Assembly: GCA_963580455.1 (NCBI GenBank)
Contig: OY756958.1
Coordinates: forward strand, 5,096,501-5,160,500
Direction: 5' to 3'
Origin: Euonymus europaeus
Lineage: Eukaryota > Streptophyta > Magnoliopsida > Celastrales > Celastraceae
DNA length: 64,000 bases
Part shown: positions 10,756-21,326 of the stretch, piece after piece
Layout of the letters: each line of letters starts with the position of its first letter
Position numbering within the stretch: position 1 is the stretch's first letter
The notes under the pieces: generated by a model
What the model was told of the DNA's origin: nothing
Databases searched by the model: none
What the model saw: only the letters and a program-made list of their open reading frames with translations
Position numbers and translations under genes: made by a program

Positions 10756-11727
10756 CTCATTTTTATATATGCTCGTCTGATTTCATCCCGTAGATTAACA
10801 GGATATTATCGTATCGAAATATGTAAACTCGCATCCCGTTCAAAAGAACTATAATCAAACTCAACTCCATGACCAAGAGTTTGAGTACTACAAGGTTGTC
10901 GCTCACTTGGGAGTGTTGGCACTGAAACATTAACATCGATTGGAGAAAATTTATCATTTGTTAATGTTTCGCCTCTTGATTTAAAAAATGAAAAAAGTGT
11001 TTTCGTTCTGCTTCTCTTATTCCCTTGATTTTCCATTATATCTCAAATTCAAAACCTAATACAGGGGAAAAAAAATATAAGCAGAGTAGCAAGATATGTA
11101 GCGGCATCCACCTAATGGTACTCAACATTGAGCAAAACAATTCCAGCCACCTTATGGTATTCAACATTGATTAAATTATTAAAACAATTCTAGTCGTATG
11201 ACTGTATGCGTTCAAATCCAATTATCCAAATATTCAATTAATTCCCAAGAGAACCACTAAAGGAATTAGTGGTTCCACACTTCCACTCGCAACTCTTCTA
11301 GACTTCTAGTTACACACTTGACACTTGCGCATCTAGTCACTCAATTCTCTTAACTAGCAAATGCTAATCGAACTCACTAGGCCACTACAAAAGGAAAATC
11401 GAAAAATAAAAAGCTTCTTACGGTCTTATCGGGCAGGTAGCTCTCAGCAGTTCGTCCTGATGCTTCCATAGCAGCGGTTCAATCGTCCTGGTGGGTGACT
11501 GGCTGGTACTCGCTCTCGCAAGTCGCAATTGCCTCCTAATCCCTAAATCTCATTCTCGTACAAGTACTGTGTTAAGGGTAAGACTAATGGATAATTATCT
11601 AATGGCTATGGGCTGAGCTAATGCTTAATGATTTAATGGACTATGGGCTGGGCTAAAGCTAACTTTGTATTAACCTTCTTCTTTTTTTGATTTATGGGCT
11701 AAAGCTAATAATGTACGTCAGCCCCTG
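10756..11727 (-). mobile_element. 5' stub of a second hAT transposon
   Basis: On the minus strand the sequence starts CAGGGGCTGA at 11727, a hAT-like terminus. About 690 bp later an open frame begins (11036, MENQGNKRSRTKTLFSFF). Its end (FERDASLHISIR, then after a frameshift YDNILLIYGMKSDEHI) matches the N-terminal region of hAT transposases before the RRAYL motif. The rest of the transposase and the other TIR are missing, so this is a truncated copy. Confidence 0.6.
10806..11036 (-). pseudogene. hAT transposase N-terminal fragment
   Basis: A 76-aa open piece with the basic, Ser/Lys-rich start usual for plant hAT transposases, followed by the SFERD...SIR motif that precedes YPPNQRDEIRRAYL in intact proteins. 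A frameshift near 10806 and truncation at about 10760 end it. No zinc finger or catalytic region remains. Confidence 0.6.
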
Positions 11728-12340
11728 AGAGAATGTCTTCTCAGTAGTTGACCAACTCTAATAACTAGGAAACGCCCAATCTGTCAAGACATTGCTAAAG
11801 AAAATAGAACTTATTTATTACATGGCCAACATAAAGCAAGGTTTCGATCATGAATTGAAGTTGGGAAAACTGAAAGGAGTTTTAATTCAAAGCTCTTGGA
11901 ATGCTCTGGAAGTATTCAACGGTCGGCCAGTGAATGTTATCTAGATGAAAAACTGTAACATGCTGGAATGACTGTTCCACCCTTGACAAATATATAATTA
12001 TTGGTTTTGACAAAATGCCGTGCCGCAAATGACAGCTGGTGATACCGGATGCAAATGTAACATACACGGGTCGTCCAAATTGAATTAAATCCTAGGTTCG
12101 AATTTTGCCACGTAACTTGAATCCTAGCCATATGATCCACGTGTTGTAGCAAATCTGACCACGAAAATTCGTGGATTTATCTGTCATGTTGGTTGGTTCG
12201 AAGCTCTGGGGATTAGGGTCAAAATCCGTTGGTGCGGAACCTCAATGGTTTTTGTAAATAGAAGTGTTCCAGCTCAGCCTTTGACCATTATTTATTTTTG
12301 GGAACCCTTCGATTGTTGGATCGTTCAGCTCTACTTTTTC
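11728..12340. other. Non-coding stretch, nothing recognised
   Basis: Two overlapping minus-strand frames of 61-71 codons (11882-12152) are short, resemble no family I know and lack splice or start context. No repeat was seen. Confidence 0.4.
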
Positions 12341-12499
12341 AAATGAAAAATGATTTGTAGTCATATTTTTCAACTCTTATAACTCATATTTAGTTATTTT
12401 ATTAATTTTTTATTTTAATTAATTATTTTATTATCTTAATTGATACGCTAAGCATTTATTTGATTTTATAATTTTATTTTAATTAATTATTAATCCGTT

Positions 12500-12715
12500 A
12501 AAATTTAGCGAATTCGTTTATTTTAGGGTTTAAAACTTATTGTTTATGTCATAGCATGAAAATCCAATACACAAGTCCGTTGGGGTTTAGCCAATTCGTT
12601 CTTCTTAGAATTTAACACTTATTATTTAGATTATAACATGAAAATTTCATACACGAACTTGTTAAGATTTAGCGAATTCGCTACCCTAATATTCAATACT
12701 TATTATTTAAAAATA
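12500..12715 (-). repeat. Decayed ~81-bp minisatellite, three units, inverted copy
   Basis: Read on the minus strand, units of the form CGAATTCGCTAAA ... TTTTCATG...AATAAGTGTTAA recur about every 80 bp. This is the same unit as the arrays at 18.2, 19.1 and 31.1 kb but in opposite orientation and more diverged. No TIRs were found around it. Confidence 0.65.
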
Positions 12716-13830
12716 AGCTCTCATAAGCTTTTAAAATATGGACTATTATCACCACCCTTTTTCGAAAACAAGCAATGAGACAACCACATAGAGAATGATG
12801 GTTAGCTGGGCTGCTTTTGCTTCATTCGGCTCGGCTTCAAGTGAAAGATAGACAGCATGAACTTTGAATTTTGAAGGGCATCAAATTGCAAAGTAATTAA
12901 ATGGAAAGTACCAACTTTTCAATTTATCAAATTAACAAAACTTTTTTTGGACTTCTTTTCAAAAATTTAAAACGGAAAACAATTGTTCTTTAAAAATTAG
13001 GGGCCAGAATTTTAAGAGTAAATGAAAGCATTATTTGATTAGGGAGAAGTATTACACCCAAAAATATTGTATTCTCAACCCCTAATTATTAAATATAAAA
13101 TTATTAATAATATATTTTCTAATGTTTTGTTTGACGTGATGTTTGATTACCTTAATTTTTGTGCATTTGATGTTTGATTCTCATCCCCTACAATTGGTAT
13201 TCCCTCCTTCTGGCAATTGGTATTCACACTCTCCACAATTAATATTTTCACCCACAGTTATTTTTTATTTATTACATCACATATATTAGTCAATTTTTAC
13301 CAATAATGCTGCCTGTTATTTTATCTATGAAAGAAGCAAAAGCATATGAAAATTGTGGATTTAAAGGCTATTGTTGAATTATTAAGGAACAAAAATAATG
13401 CATGACTCAACGTTCGACAATATTTGATTGACGAGTTGAGAACATTTATGAGTAAATATGTTGATTTATTTGGTAGTTATGCGCCTATATGTAATATCTA
13501 CAACTCATTCACATTTTTCGAAATAGATAGACTGATACCGCTTGAGAATTAGATGTCAATGTCATATATCATAAAACATCAAAAAAATTCAAATCAGACG
13601 GGGACCGTTTAACCCGCTCCAAATTATATGGATTCATCTCATTAGTTAAGGAATCGGATAATGAGTATGAATATTTTGAGGGAATACAATTTTTGGAGTA
13701 TAAATACTTTCTACCTTTGATTAGAAAAAGAAAGAAAGAAAAAGAAGAATATATAAAAAGTATTCGGTCCACAACCGCACTCACTCTCAGTCAAAACAAC
13801 ATAAAGGCGAAAAGGCCAATAAAGGCCAGC
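12716..13830. other. AT-rich intergenic DNA, nothing recognised
   Basis: Low-complexity AT-rich sequence. A 71-codon minus-strand frame at 13569-13784 has no family resemblance. Confidence 0.4.
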
Positions 13831-13917
13831 CGTGTGTGACAACTCATTCACTTTTGACTATTTCTGGACCCCAACGCCCTCCGAACGTGTGAGCCACATG
13901 CCCCCGGTCTCTCTATT

Positions 13918-13951
<34 letters not shown>

Positions 13952-14096
13952 ACCATCCCCTCATTCAACCCTAAAATTAATAAACGCCACCATTTCTGTT
14001 CACTCAAACAAACCTGTCAATCTCTCTCTCCTCTAAAAAATCAAACTCTACAATCTTTTGTTGACGCAGCACCGCAGTTCTGATCAGTCTTCTTCG
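13831..14096 (+). promoter_or_regulatory. Promoter/5' leader of the small 97-aa gene
   Basis: A (TA)n tract at about 13920-13944 lies some 150 bp upstream of the start codon and could serve as the TATA region. The leader is pyrimidine-rich (CTCTCTCTCCTCT near 14023), as in many plant 5' UTRs. Confidence 0.4.
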
Positions 14097-14390
14097 ATGG
14101 CCGATTCAAAGAGAAACAGCTCCGGGAGCCAGTCGAGCCGGTTACAGCGGCGGAGGCCGGCGTCGCTGCAGGTAAACCGGGCGCCAGAGTGGAACGTGGC
14201 GATTCCGCTTCTGTCACCGCTTGCTACTTCCCCGACGGCTGTGGAACGGATGGCAGATCCACCACGGCAGAAGGAGACGCATCAGCGTACGGAGCCTGAG
14301 AAGCCGGTAACGTTCAAGAAGTGGCAGCATCCGGCAGCTCCGTTCTTCTACGAGCCTGGTCAGTTGAGGCAGGCCTTTGTGCCTGTATAG
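14097..14390 (+). CDS. Small conserved plant protein of unknown function (97 aa)
   Basis: The start ATG at 14097 (MADSKRNSSG) is preferred to an in-frame upstream position because of the TTCG-ATGG context and the Met-Ala-Asp start. The 97-aa protein has a Ser/Arg-rich N-terminus, the motif EWNVAIPLLSPLATSP (about residues 31-46), and the C-terminal motif FKKWQHPAAPFFYEPG (73-88). I recognise this pattern from small uncharacterised proteins found across flowering plants. There is no signal peptide, membrane segment or catalytic motif. Clearly raised GC relative to flanks, a good leader and a single intact exon support a real gene. Function is not known. Confidence 0.75.
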   Translation: MADSKRNSSGSQSSRLQRRRPASLQVNRAPEWNVAIPLLSPLATSPTAVERMADPPRQKETHQRTEPEKPVTFKKWQHPAAPFFYEPGQLRQAFVPV

Positions 14391-15962
14391 TTACATAGAG
14401 TAATTGATCTGTAGATGCGTAAGGTAGTGCTTAGATCTATTTAGTTAGTCTAGAGAATGAAAAAAAATAAAGACAAAAACAGAACAAGATCTCGTAGTGT
14501 ATGTTGAGAGGTATGATTTTGTGATCAGCATACGTTGTGATTTCTGACAATTGTACACAACTTTTCCTTTTTTTATGTATTTTTCTGTGCAACTTTTAAC
14601 CCAATGAGAAGCGAAACTGTGCAACTAATAAGCTACTAACTTCGTTGAATTGTGAATTTTATTTAACAATCTTGTGATTGAACTTTCTCATTCCCTTGAT
14701 CTATCTTTACCAGCATTTCAAGATGTTAAAAGCTTTAATCAATCTGTATAAGACGAAATGATCCACTTTCTGCTTAAATGGGAGGACCAATTGTCAATTT
14801 TCTCCATAAGGTCACTTTTGGAATAAGTTAAGCAATAATAATGGTTGTGAGGGTGTATCATCTCTATTACACAAGAAATATTATTTATGCAAAAAGTCTC
14901 GTATATTTATTTACGTCAATAAAATATGTTCGAATTTGTACAATCATTTCAATAAAATTCATCTATCAATATAATTTTTTTATTAACGAAAACTCAAATC
15001 ATTGACATTTTATTTCTCTATTAATTTTTAATTAAAATTATATCACCTCTAATATTCAACAAATCACATCTCCTATCCTAATAATGTTCTCAATAGTCAT
15101 TATGATTGCTCTTAATCCCTTCATTGTTTGGTGGCAGTACACACCTAAAACTTGGAAACCCTTTTGTTAGCTTCAGCTGTTGAAAATGTTTTGGCCTAGA
15201 AAGATGAACTGATAGTCCTATTTACTACAGGAATCTGGGTCCTTGAAAGACCAAGTGTACTGGAGATGCATATTAGGCAATCAATCGGAGTGCCTACTTG
15301 CCATTAACGAATTTTTGGGATAAAAACTATGATAGTGATGATGATAATGTAGCAAGTCCTAACTCAATGATTATAAAGCCTTAATAATTTGCTTAACTTG
15401 AAAATTTGAGGGCTTTAAATGATTAATATGAATAAAATACTTCTCTAACTGATAAAGCAATAAATTAAATTCCAAATTCAATGTCCCCATCATTCTTATC
15501 TTCCTTCACCCTCCCAAATCGCTTGCCACCAGTCTCTTCTCCGATCACTCTGGTAGAATAAGAAAATAATCTTCTAGAAGCCACCATCGAAAGAACCTTT
15601 TAGAAGCTATCAAAATAACCTTCTAGAAGTCGCCAATATGGCAATATTCCTATCACAACCCTCTAATGCCCTACTTCTACCCTCCCACCTCTTCTTTGTG
15701 TCGGTCAAACGGATTCACGGCAGACCAGTGCATAAACATACGTCTTATTCAGGAATATGATGATACTTTCTTCAAATTCACCATCTAATCCAGCAAGGAA
15801 AGGACGCAAGATTGGTAGCTGAGTTGATTTTTGGTAAGTTGCGACATCGTTGTCACTCTCCATGATCGCGTTATATATCACGATGATCTTGTTCGCTATA
15901 AATTTCGATTAATTATCAATAATATCTCGAGAGAGTTTTGTAGATCACTTTGTTTAGCATAG
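14391..15962. other. 3' UTR and intergenic DNA, nothing recognised
   Basis: The first 250 bp is the likely 3' UTR of the small gene, with AATAAA-like sequence near 14466. The rest is AT-rich without a coding frame. An imperfect local duplication around ACCTTCTAGAAG occurs near 15565-15630. Confidence 0.4.
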
Positions 15963-16375
15963 TGTAATAATTCTGGGCCTGAAGAACCCAACTCGCAATC
16001 AAGCCCAACCGTCATCCACGCACAAAAGTCGTGGGCCGGCTATAACCAAACTCAGGGCAATGTCCCAAAACTTGGGTACAAGATTGGGAGGGGTTTGTCC
16101 TTATTAATGGGTATTTGTTGTGGTGTTTTTCCGATGTGGGACTTTTATCCCTAACACTCCCCGCACTCGTGGACTGGGCTTTGTCCAAGCCCAACGAGTG
16201 GACTTCTTATCGGGGACGAATGCACACCTGCTTCAATACCATGTAATAATTATGGACCCCGAAGAACCCAACACGCAACTAGGTCCAACCGTCACCCACG
16301 CACAGAAGTCGTGGGCCGGCTATAACCAAGCACAGGGCTATGCCCCAAAACTTGGCTACAAGATTGGGAGGTTCA
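15963..16375 (+). mobile_element. Head-to-tail LTR-like units (279 bp TG...CA unit plus partial second copy)
   Basis: The unit begins TGTAATAATTCTGGGCC at 15963 and ends ATACCA at 16241. A second copy starts at once at 16242 (TGTAATAATTATGGACC) and continues for about 130 bp, including GAAGAACCCAAC, AAGTCGTGGGCCGGCTATAA and ACAAGATTGGGAGG. TG...CA ends suggest an LTR or TRIM. GATGTGGGACTTTTATCCC with CACTCCCCGCACTCGTGG is a common plant LTR text. No internal region or target duplication was identified. Confidence 0.6.
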
Positions 16376-16579
16376 CTTATTTCAAATTTCTCTTCTTCAC
16401 CTCTGTATCTTCTTTTTCCTCTCTCGGTGCACTTGCTTCATGTAATCTATAAACTAAATTTCAATCTTTAAAATATAACACAGAGAAAGCCCTCTGATTC
16501 GTGAAAAAAAAAATTGTAATTCATCTGCTCCATTGTAAAAAAATTTAAATTTTTTTTCTTCAAATATCTAGAACGGTGG

Positions 16580-16920
16580 GTAAGCTCACAGTAACCACAG
16601 TGGTGGTATTTTATTGAGCCAACAAATTGTGTAAATTTGTGTTATGCTGATGTGACTATATTGAGAGATGTGTTTTGCTGATTATGTGATTTGACTTTTT
16701 GTAAAAGATGTTGGATACAACCTTGATTTTAATGTAAATTTGATAGAGATAGTATGAATGATGAGAAAGTTATTGGTTTGACTAAAAGTGAAAGAAAAAA
16801 ATGTTTTGAAATTTGTGTTTTGATGATATAGTTGTATTGTAAAATATATTTTGATGATATAACTGTATCAAGAGATGTGTCTAATTTAAATTTTGTATAA
16901 TAAAAATGAGACTCAAAATA
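16580..16920 (-). repeat. MITE-like repeat, copy B
   Basis: The minus strand carries the same CAGCAAAACACAT / CACATCAGCATAACAC words as copy A (8.6 kb) and copy C (19.8 kb), with more divergence toward 16900. Boundaries are approximate. Confidence 0.4.
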
Positions 16921-17862
16921 TAAATTTATTGACCCAATAAATATTAATCATGGTAAAGGTTTTAATGTATCCGCTTCATAATTTATGGACATCGAGAACC
17001 ATATATTATTAGCGTTTTTGGTGGTTTTAAATTAGGTTGCCACGTCACCGTCACACTCAAACCGACAATATCTATCGACAAGTTGATCCGATCCTACTTG
17101 AATGGTCATAGTATTGTTCAAAGAAATAAATAATAAAAAATTCAAAACTTAACGTCTAAAGTCTTGAAGAAAATAAAAATAAAGTGGTATATGCTGATTT
17201 CCGAAATACAAACAAAAGTGTAATTAGATTCTCGTATGACCAAATATGTATTCCTCCACTTGGGTTTCAATGGCTTTCATTTTCTTTGGTTTTTCAAATC
17301 AAGGTACAGGATTTAGTGGCATCGCATCATGTCTAAAAGATTTATGAAATATATACATATTAAAGGTTCACCGGTCACATACACGTCAAGCTATGCACGA
17401 GGGCCATAAACACCATCACAACAGATGAAAACTATCCAAATCATAACCCTCTGAGGAGAATAAAATCTTAGACCTTAAAGTCCTAAATCAGACAATCAGA
17501 CCAATCACACTACCTCCTATTTTCGATAAATGGAGTAGGTGAGTTTCAATTGAAAATATTCATGAGAGTGATGAGTTGTTCTAAACCCAAGAATTATTGA
17601 GGACCAGTTAATCATTCACACCCTCTAATATTCTTTGTCGACCTAACTAATTCATGATATCCAACCGCTGGCCGTGAAGTCGGTTCAAGTCGTCTTCAAT
17701 CCAATCAAAGCTTGAATGTTGAATATTATCTTCAGAAGAAGACAATAAATAAATAACATCATGATTTGAAAATCAAGACCACAATATTTGACAATTTATG
17801 GCTCTAAGTTTCATCTTTTTATAAATTTCTCCAGCAATACACCAATGTCTGCCAACTTCTTA
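16921..17862. other. Intergenic DNA, nothing recognised
   Basis: AT-rich, no reading frame of note and no repeat recognised. Confidence 0.4.
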
Positions 17863-17871
17863 TAATATTAT

Positions 17872-18732
17872 GGGAGAATCGCGGCCGGTTCACTTTTGTG
17901 AATTTATTAAAGTTTTTAAGTCTATCCACAAAGTTTATTTGAAGACCAATCAAATTCACTATAATTTTTGCATTTTTTTTATAAATAAAAATTTAAAATA
18001 TTTTCCCTCTCAAAATATATGATAACTTTCAAAAAAAAAATTACATATTTGAACTCAATACGTAAAACTCTCTCTAACAAGATCGATTGTCGATAAATTT
18101 TAATTTTTTTTTCAAAAAATAATTTAATTAGTATATATGCTATCTAATTGTGTGTTTTTTTTTCCACTACTGTAACTTAAACAACAAGTGTTAAACACTA
18201 AATGAAACATATTCGCCAAACACTAATAGGTTCGTGTATCATATTTTCATGATGTAACCTAAACAATAAGCGTTAAACCTTAATGAGAACAAATCGTTAA
18301 ACCATAACGGGCTCATGTATCGTATTTTCAGGTTATAACGTAAACAATAAGTGTTAAACTCTAAGAGAAACGAATTTGCTAAACTCTAACGGGCTCGTCT
18401 AATGAATTTTCATTCTATAAACCTAAACAATAAATGTTAAACCCTAAGAAGAACGAATTCGCTAAACCTTATTGAGCTCATGTATGCTCAGCATATTGAT
18501 TAAGGCAGTAAAATAATTAATTAAACGAGAGAAATTATTATATTTTTCTAAATTAAATTTTTTTCATTTAATATGCACTTTTCTTGAAAGCCTCCTAACT
18601 TACCATTAATCCAGAAAATAAAAGTTAAATTAATTAAAAAAACATAATAACTAGACTTGGTTGTAAATAAGTTTAAATGAGTGACCTTACTCGTAATAAA
18701 TCTCATAAAGTAGACATACCTACAATTTTGCC
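17872..18732 (+). mobile_element. TIR element carrying an ~81-bp minisatellite, copy 1 (complete)
   Basis: The left end is GGGAGAATCGC...CACTTTTGTGAATTTATTAA. The right end, reverse-complemented, is GGCAAAATTGTAGGTATGTC ... TTTATGAGATTTATTACGAG. The ends are imperfect inverted repeats about 42 bp long. It is flanked by TAATATTAT (17863-17871) and TAATATTAA (18733-18741), a near-perfect 9-bp duplication that suggests a Mutator-like non-autonomous element. The centre (about 18165-18490) is a four-unit tandem array. No gene is present. Confidence 0.7.
18165..18490 (+). repeat. Minisatellite array 1, four ~81-bp units with telomere-like motifs
   Basis: Units contain GTAACCTAAACAATAAGTG, TTAAACCCTAA, GAACGAATTCGCTAAAC and GGGCTCGTGTATCGTATTTT. 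TTAAAC recurs at 18191, 18273, 18354 and 18437. The AAACCCTAA words match the plant telomere repeat permutation, but they are not in consecutive runs. Confidence 0.85.
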
Positions 18733-18744
18733 TAATATTAATAT

Positions 18745-19375
18745 GAGAGAATCGCAAGTGGGTCTACTTTTGTAGACTTATTAAGGTTTAAGTTCATTCA
18801 TAAAATTTATTTGGAAGGAAGTCCAATTAAGTGCAACTTTTGGAATTTTTTTATAAACAAATGTTTAAAACTTTTTACCTCTCAAAATACGTGATAAATT
18901 TCAAAAAAAATTGCATATTCAAACTCAACATGTAAAACTCTATCTAACAAGACCCATAATTGATAGTTTTTTAACGTACTTTTTAATTACGTTATTTTTT
19001 AAAAACATTTTAATTAGTATATATGCTATGTAATTTTTTCACTACGGTAACCTAAATAATAAGTGTTAAACCCTAAGAAGAACGGATTCGCTAAACCCTA
19101 ACGGCTCGTGTATCGTATTTTCATGTTGTAACCTAAACAACAAGTGTTAAACCCTAAGGAGAATTTGCTAAACCTTAATGAGCTCGTGTATTGTATTTCT
19201 ATGTTGTAACCTGAACAATAAATGTTAAACCCTAAGGGGAGTGGATTCACTAAACCCTAACGGGCTCATGTATCGGACTTTCATAGTGTAACCTAAACAA
19301 TTAGTGTTAAACCCTAAATAGAACGATTTCACTAAACCCTAAGGGACTCGTATATGCTCAGTGATTAAGTCTGGT
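18745..19375 (+). mobile_element. TIR element carrying the ~81-bp minisatellite, copy 2 (right end lost)
   Basis: It starts GAGAGAATCGCAAGTGGGTC immediately after copy 1 and follows copy 1 through the AT-rich left arm. It then carries its own four-unit array (about 19045-19370; TTAAA at 19066, 19147, 19225, 19307). The right TIR seen in copy 1 is absent, so the copy is truncated near 19375. Confidence 0.7.
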
Positions 19376-19790
19376 GCAACACATCAACGTATGATACGAT
19401 ATGTCAAGATCATTAAATAATTTATCATACATTACTAATTCCATATAGGCATCCTCATTTGGCCCACGAGCGACCTAGACCTAAAGTTACATCGGGCTTG
19501 GGCTTGATTTCTAGGACCATGCCCCAAGCCCTAATAGGTCCTAAGCTAGATTTTGGCTAGCCCGAGCCCAAACTCGAGGCCTAATTTAATTAACATATAT
19601 AAATTATTGATAAATAATTTATCGGTCATTTTATAAGTTAGTTCTGAAACATAAATTATTGATAAATGTGTTAAAACATAATTATAAAACAAGTTAAAAA
19701 CATCAGACCAATCATCTATTTGTTTTTAAAAGTCCAGGGGGCACGTGTCCCCTAGACCGTGCCCCCTAGACCCTTTACCAAGTCCAGTGC
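19376..19790. other. Intergenic DNA with GC-rich hAT-MITE-like words
   Basis: ATCGGGCTTGGGCTTG ... GGCTAGCCCGAGCCC (19487-19570) resembles degenerate ends of small hAT MITEs and is echoed near 20430-20460. No gene. Confidence 0.3.
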
Positions 19791-19794
19791 TATG

Positions 19795-20125
19795 ACATTA
19801 TCAAGCACTCCAAATTCTGTAATTGGGTCCCACTTTTATTACACATAAGTGGATCCCACTTACTTATCCACATCAGCAAAACACAATTTTCAATACAATT
19901 ATATCAACAAAACATATATTTCAATACAATTTTTTTCACTTTCCATACACCAACACTTCAAATATCAAGTTTCAACAACATCTCTCTCATACTTTTATAC
20001 TATTTTCACTTTTTTCTATCTTTCTACACATCTTTTAATACAATTTTTAAAATTACTCTCTCTGCATACTCCAAAATTTTCAGCACTCCAAATACTTCCC
20101 CCATTGCACTTGGCCAGTAGCTCTG
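19795..20125 (+). repeat. MITE-like repeat, copy C
   Basis: It has GGGTCCCACTTTTATTAC, CCACATCAGCAAAACACA and TTTCAATACAATT words in the same order as copy A at 8.6 kb. Both plus-strand frames through it (19823-20148) are low-complexity and not credible as genes. Confidence 0.5.
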
Positions 20126-21041
20126 TCCCTGACTACAACTACAAATGAAACACGAATTATTAACAAAATATTCGTTGTTAGAATTACAACATCACATCGA
20201 AAATTCTCTTGTTTAATTATATTTCAGATGTGGAAGAGAGTAAAGAGAAGCTGGTCTGGACTGCAAGAATACATTGGGCAGTTTCGAATGCTACTGTAGT
20301 GGTGAGAGCACGATTCTTCTACGGCTAAGGATGGCCCGATATTCAATACGGCGCAAATCTTCTCAAAAATCCTAAAAGAGTCAAAAGCCTTTTGCCCTGA
20401 GCCCAAAAACTCGAGTCTAGCCATTTTGGCTTGGGCTTCTTGGGTCGAGGCCGGGCCTGGACGAAAGTAGTGACGTCTCTATTTGGTATATTTTTGTCAG
20501 AACAAGTGACCAAAACACATGAATTTGTTGCGACAAAAAATGAACGAGACTCGAGTCTTACCTATATTTCATCTGTAAAAGGTGACTCCAAGCACAAACT
20601 TACATGCAATAGTGAATTGTAAGCATCATTCAACCCTATTTATTCTTTCAATGGTGGATAGGTTTAAGGGTCCCCACGTGATTTCCACAAAAATGAAAAA
20701 AAAGGGGGAAAAAAAAGTGATTTTATATGTTCGTTCCTAATCCCTCGCAATTATCATATCAAACACATTAATTAGATATTCGGTTTGACCATTTTTATTA
20801 TTATAATTATACGATCGATTGATTGTCTCAAAGCCTCAAAGGCCGTATTATCAATACCTTTTATTTTCTTTTTGTGCAAAAAAGGAAAAAGAGACGGTCA
20901 AGGCCCCAACAAAAGAGAAGAGGGTGCTCGCTAATTTCCATGCATGGTAAAGGTGACGAAAGAAGTAATTAAGTCCATTTGCAGCAAAAAGTTGGCCAAT
21001 TCTTCGCAAGCTCTTCCTGTGAGTAACAAATTATTACTCTA
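20126..21041. other. Intergenic DNA, no gene seen
   Basis: It contains GGCCCGATATTCAATACGG ... GGGTCGAGGCCGGGCCTGG (20331-20460), another GC-rich, possibly hAT-MITE-derived piece. Short frames here are unconvincing. Confidence 0.35.
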
Positions 21042-21043
21042 TA

Positions 21044-21324
21044 CATCATCCGTATCTCAATAATTATCGTTTTAAAAATTTATTTTTATTTCATAATATT
21101 TTTGGTTTTATAAATTTAAAACATAATTAATATTTTTTTAATTTATTTTTATTCTTGTTTTTCATTAAATGCTATATAACTGCACACATTAATTAAACTT
21201 TTATTTTTTTAATAAAAATATTTTAATCCAATGTATTTATTTCTTTACTAATATTGAGACTATTTAATATTTTTTAATTCTTGTGTAAAAATTTTAAACA
21301 ACATTTATTTGGAAACGGAGGAAG
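21044..21324. mobile_element. Stowaway-like (Tc1/mariner) MITE
   Basis: The left end is CATCATCCGTATCTCAATAA. The right end reverse-complements to CTTCCTCCGTTTCCAAATAA. Both lie inside a TA duplication (21042-21043, 21325-21326). The CTCCRTCCGT-type terminus, ~280-bp size and AT-rich core fit Stowaway. Confidence 0.65.
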
Positions 21325-21326
21325 TA

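Noticed and set aside
18165..19370. True interstitial telomere array
   Set aside because: AAACCCTAA words are isolated within 81-bp units, not consecutive TTTAGGG repeats.
19823..20148. Plus-strand frames of 71 and 99 codons
   Set aside because: They translate the MITE-like repeat; the same low-complexity peptide pattern occurs at its other copies.
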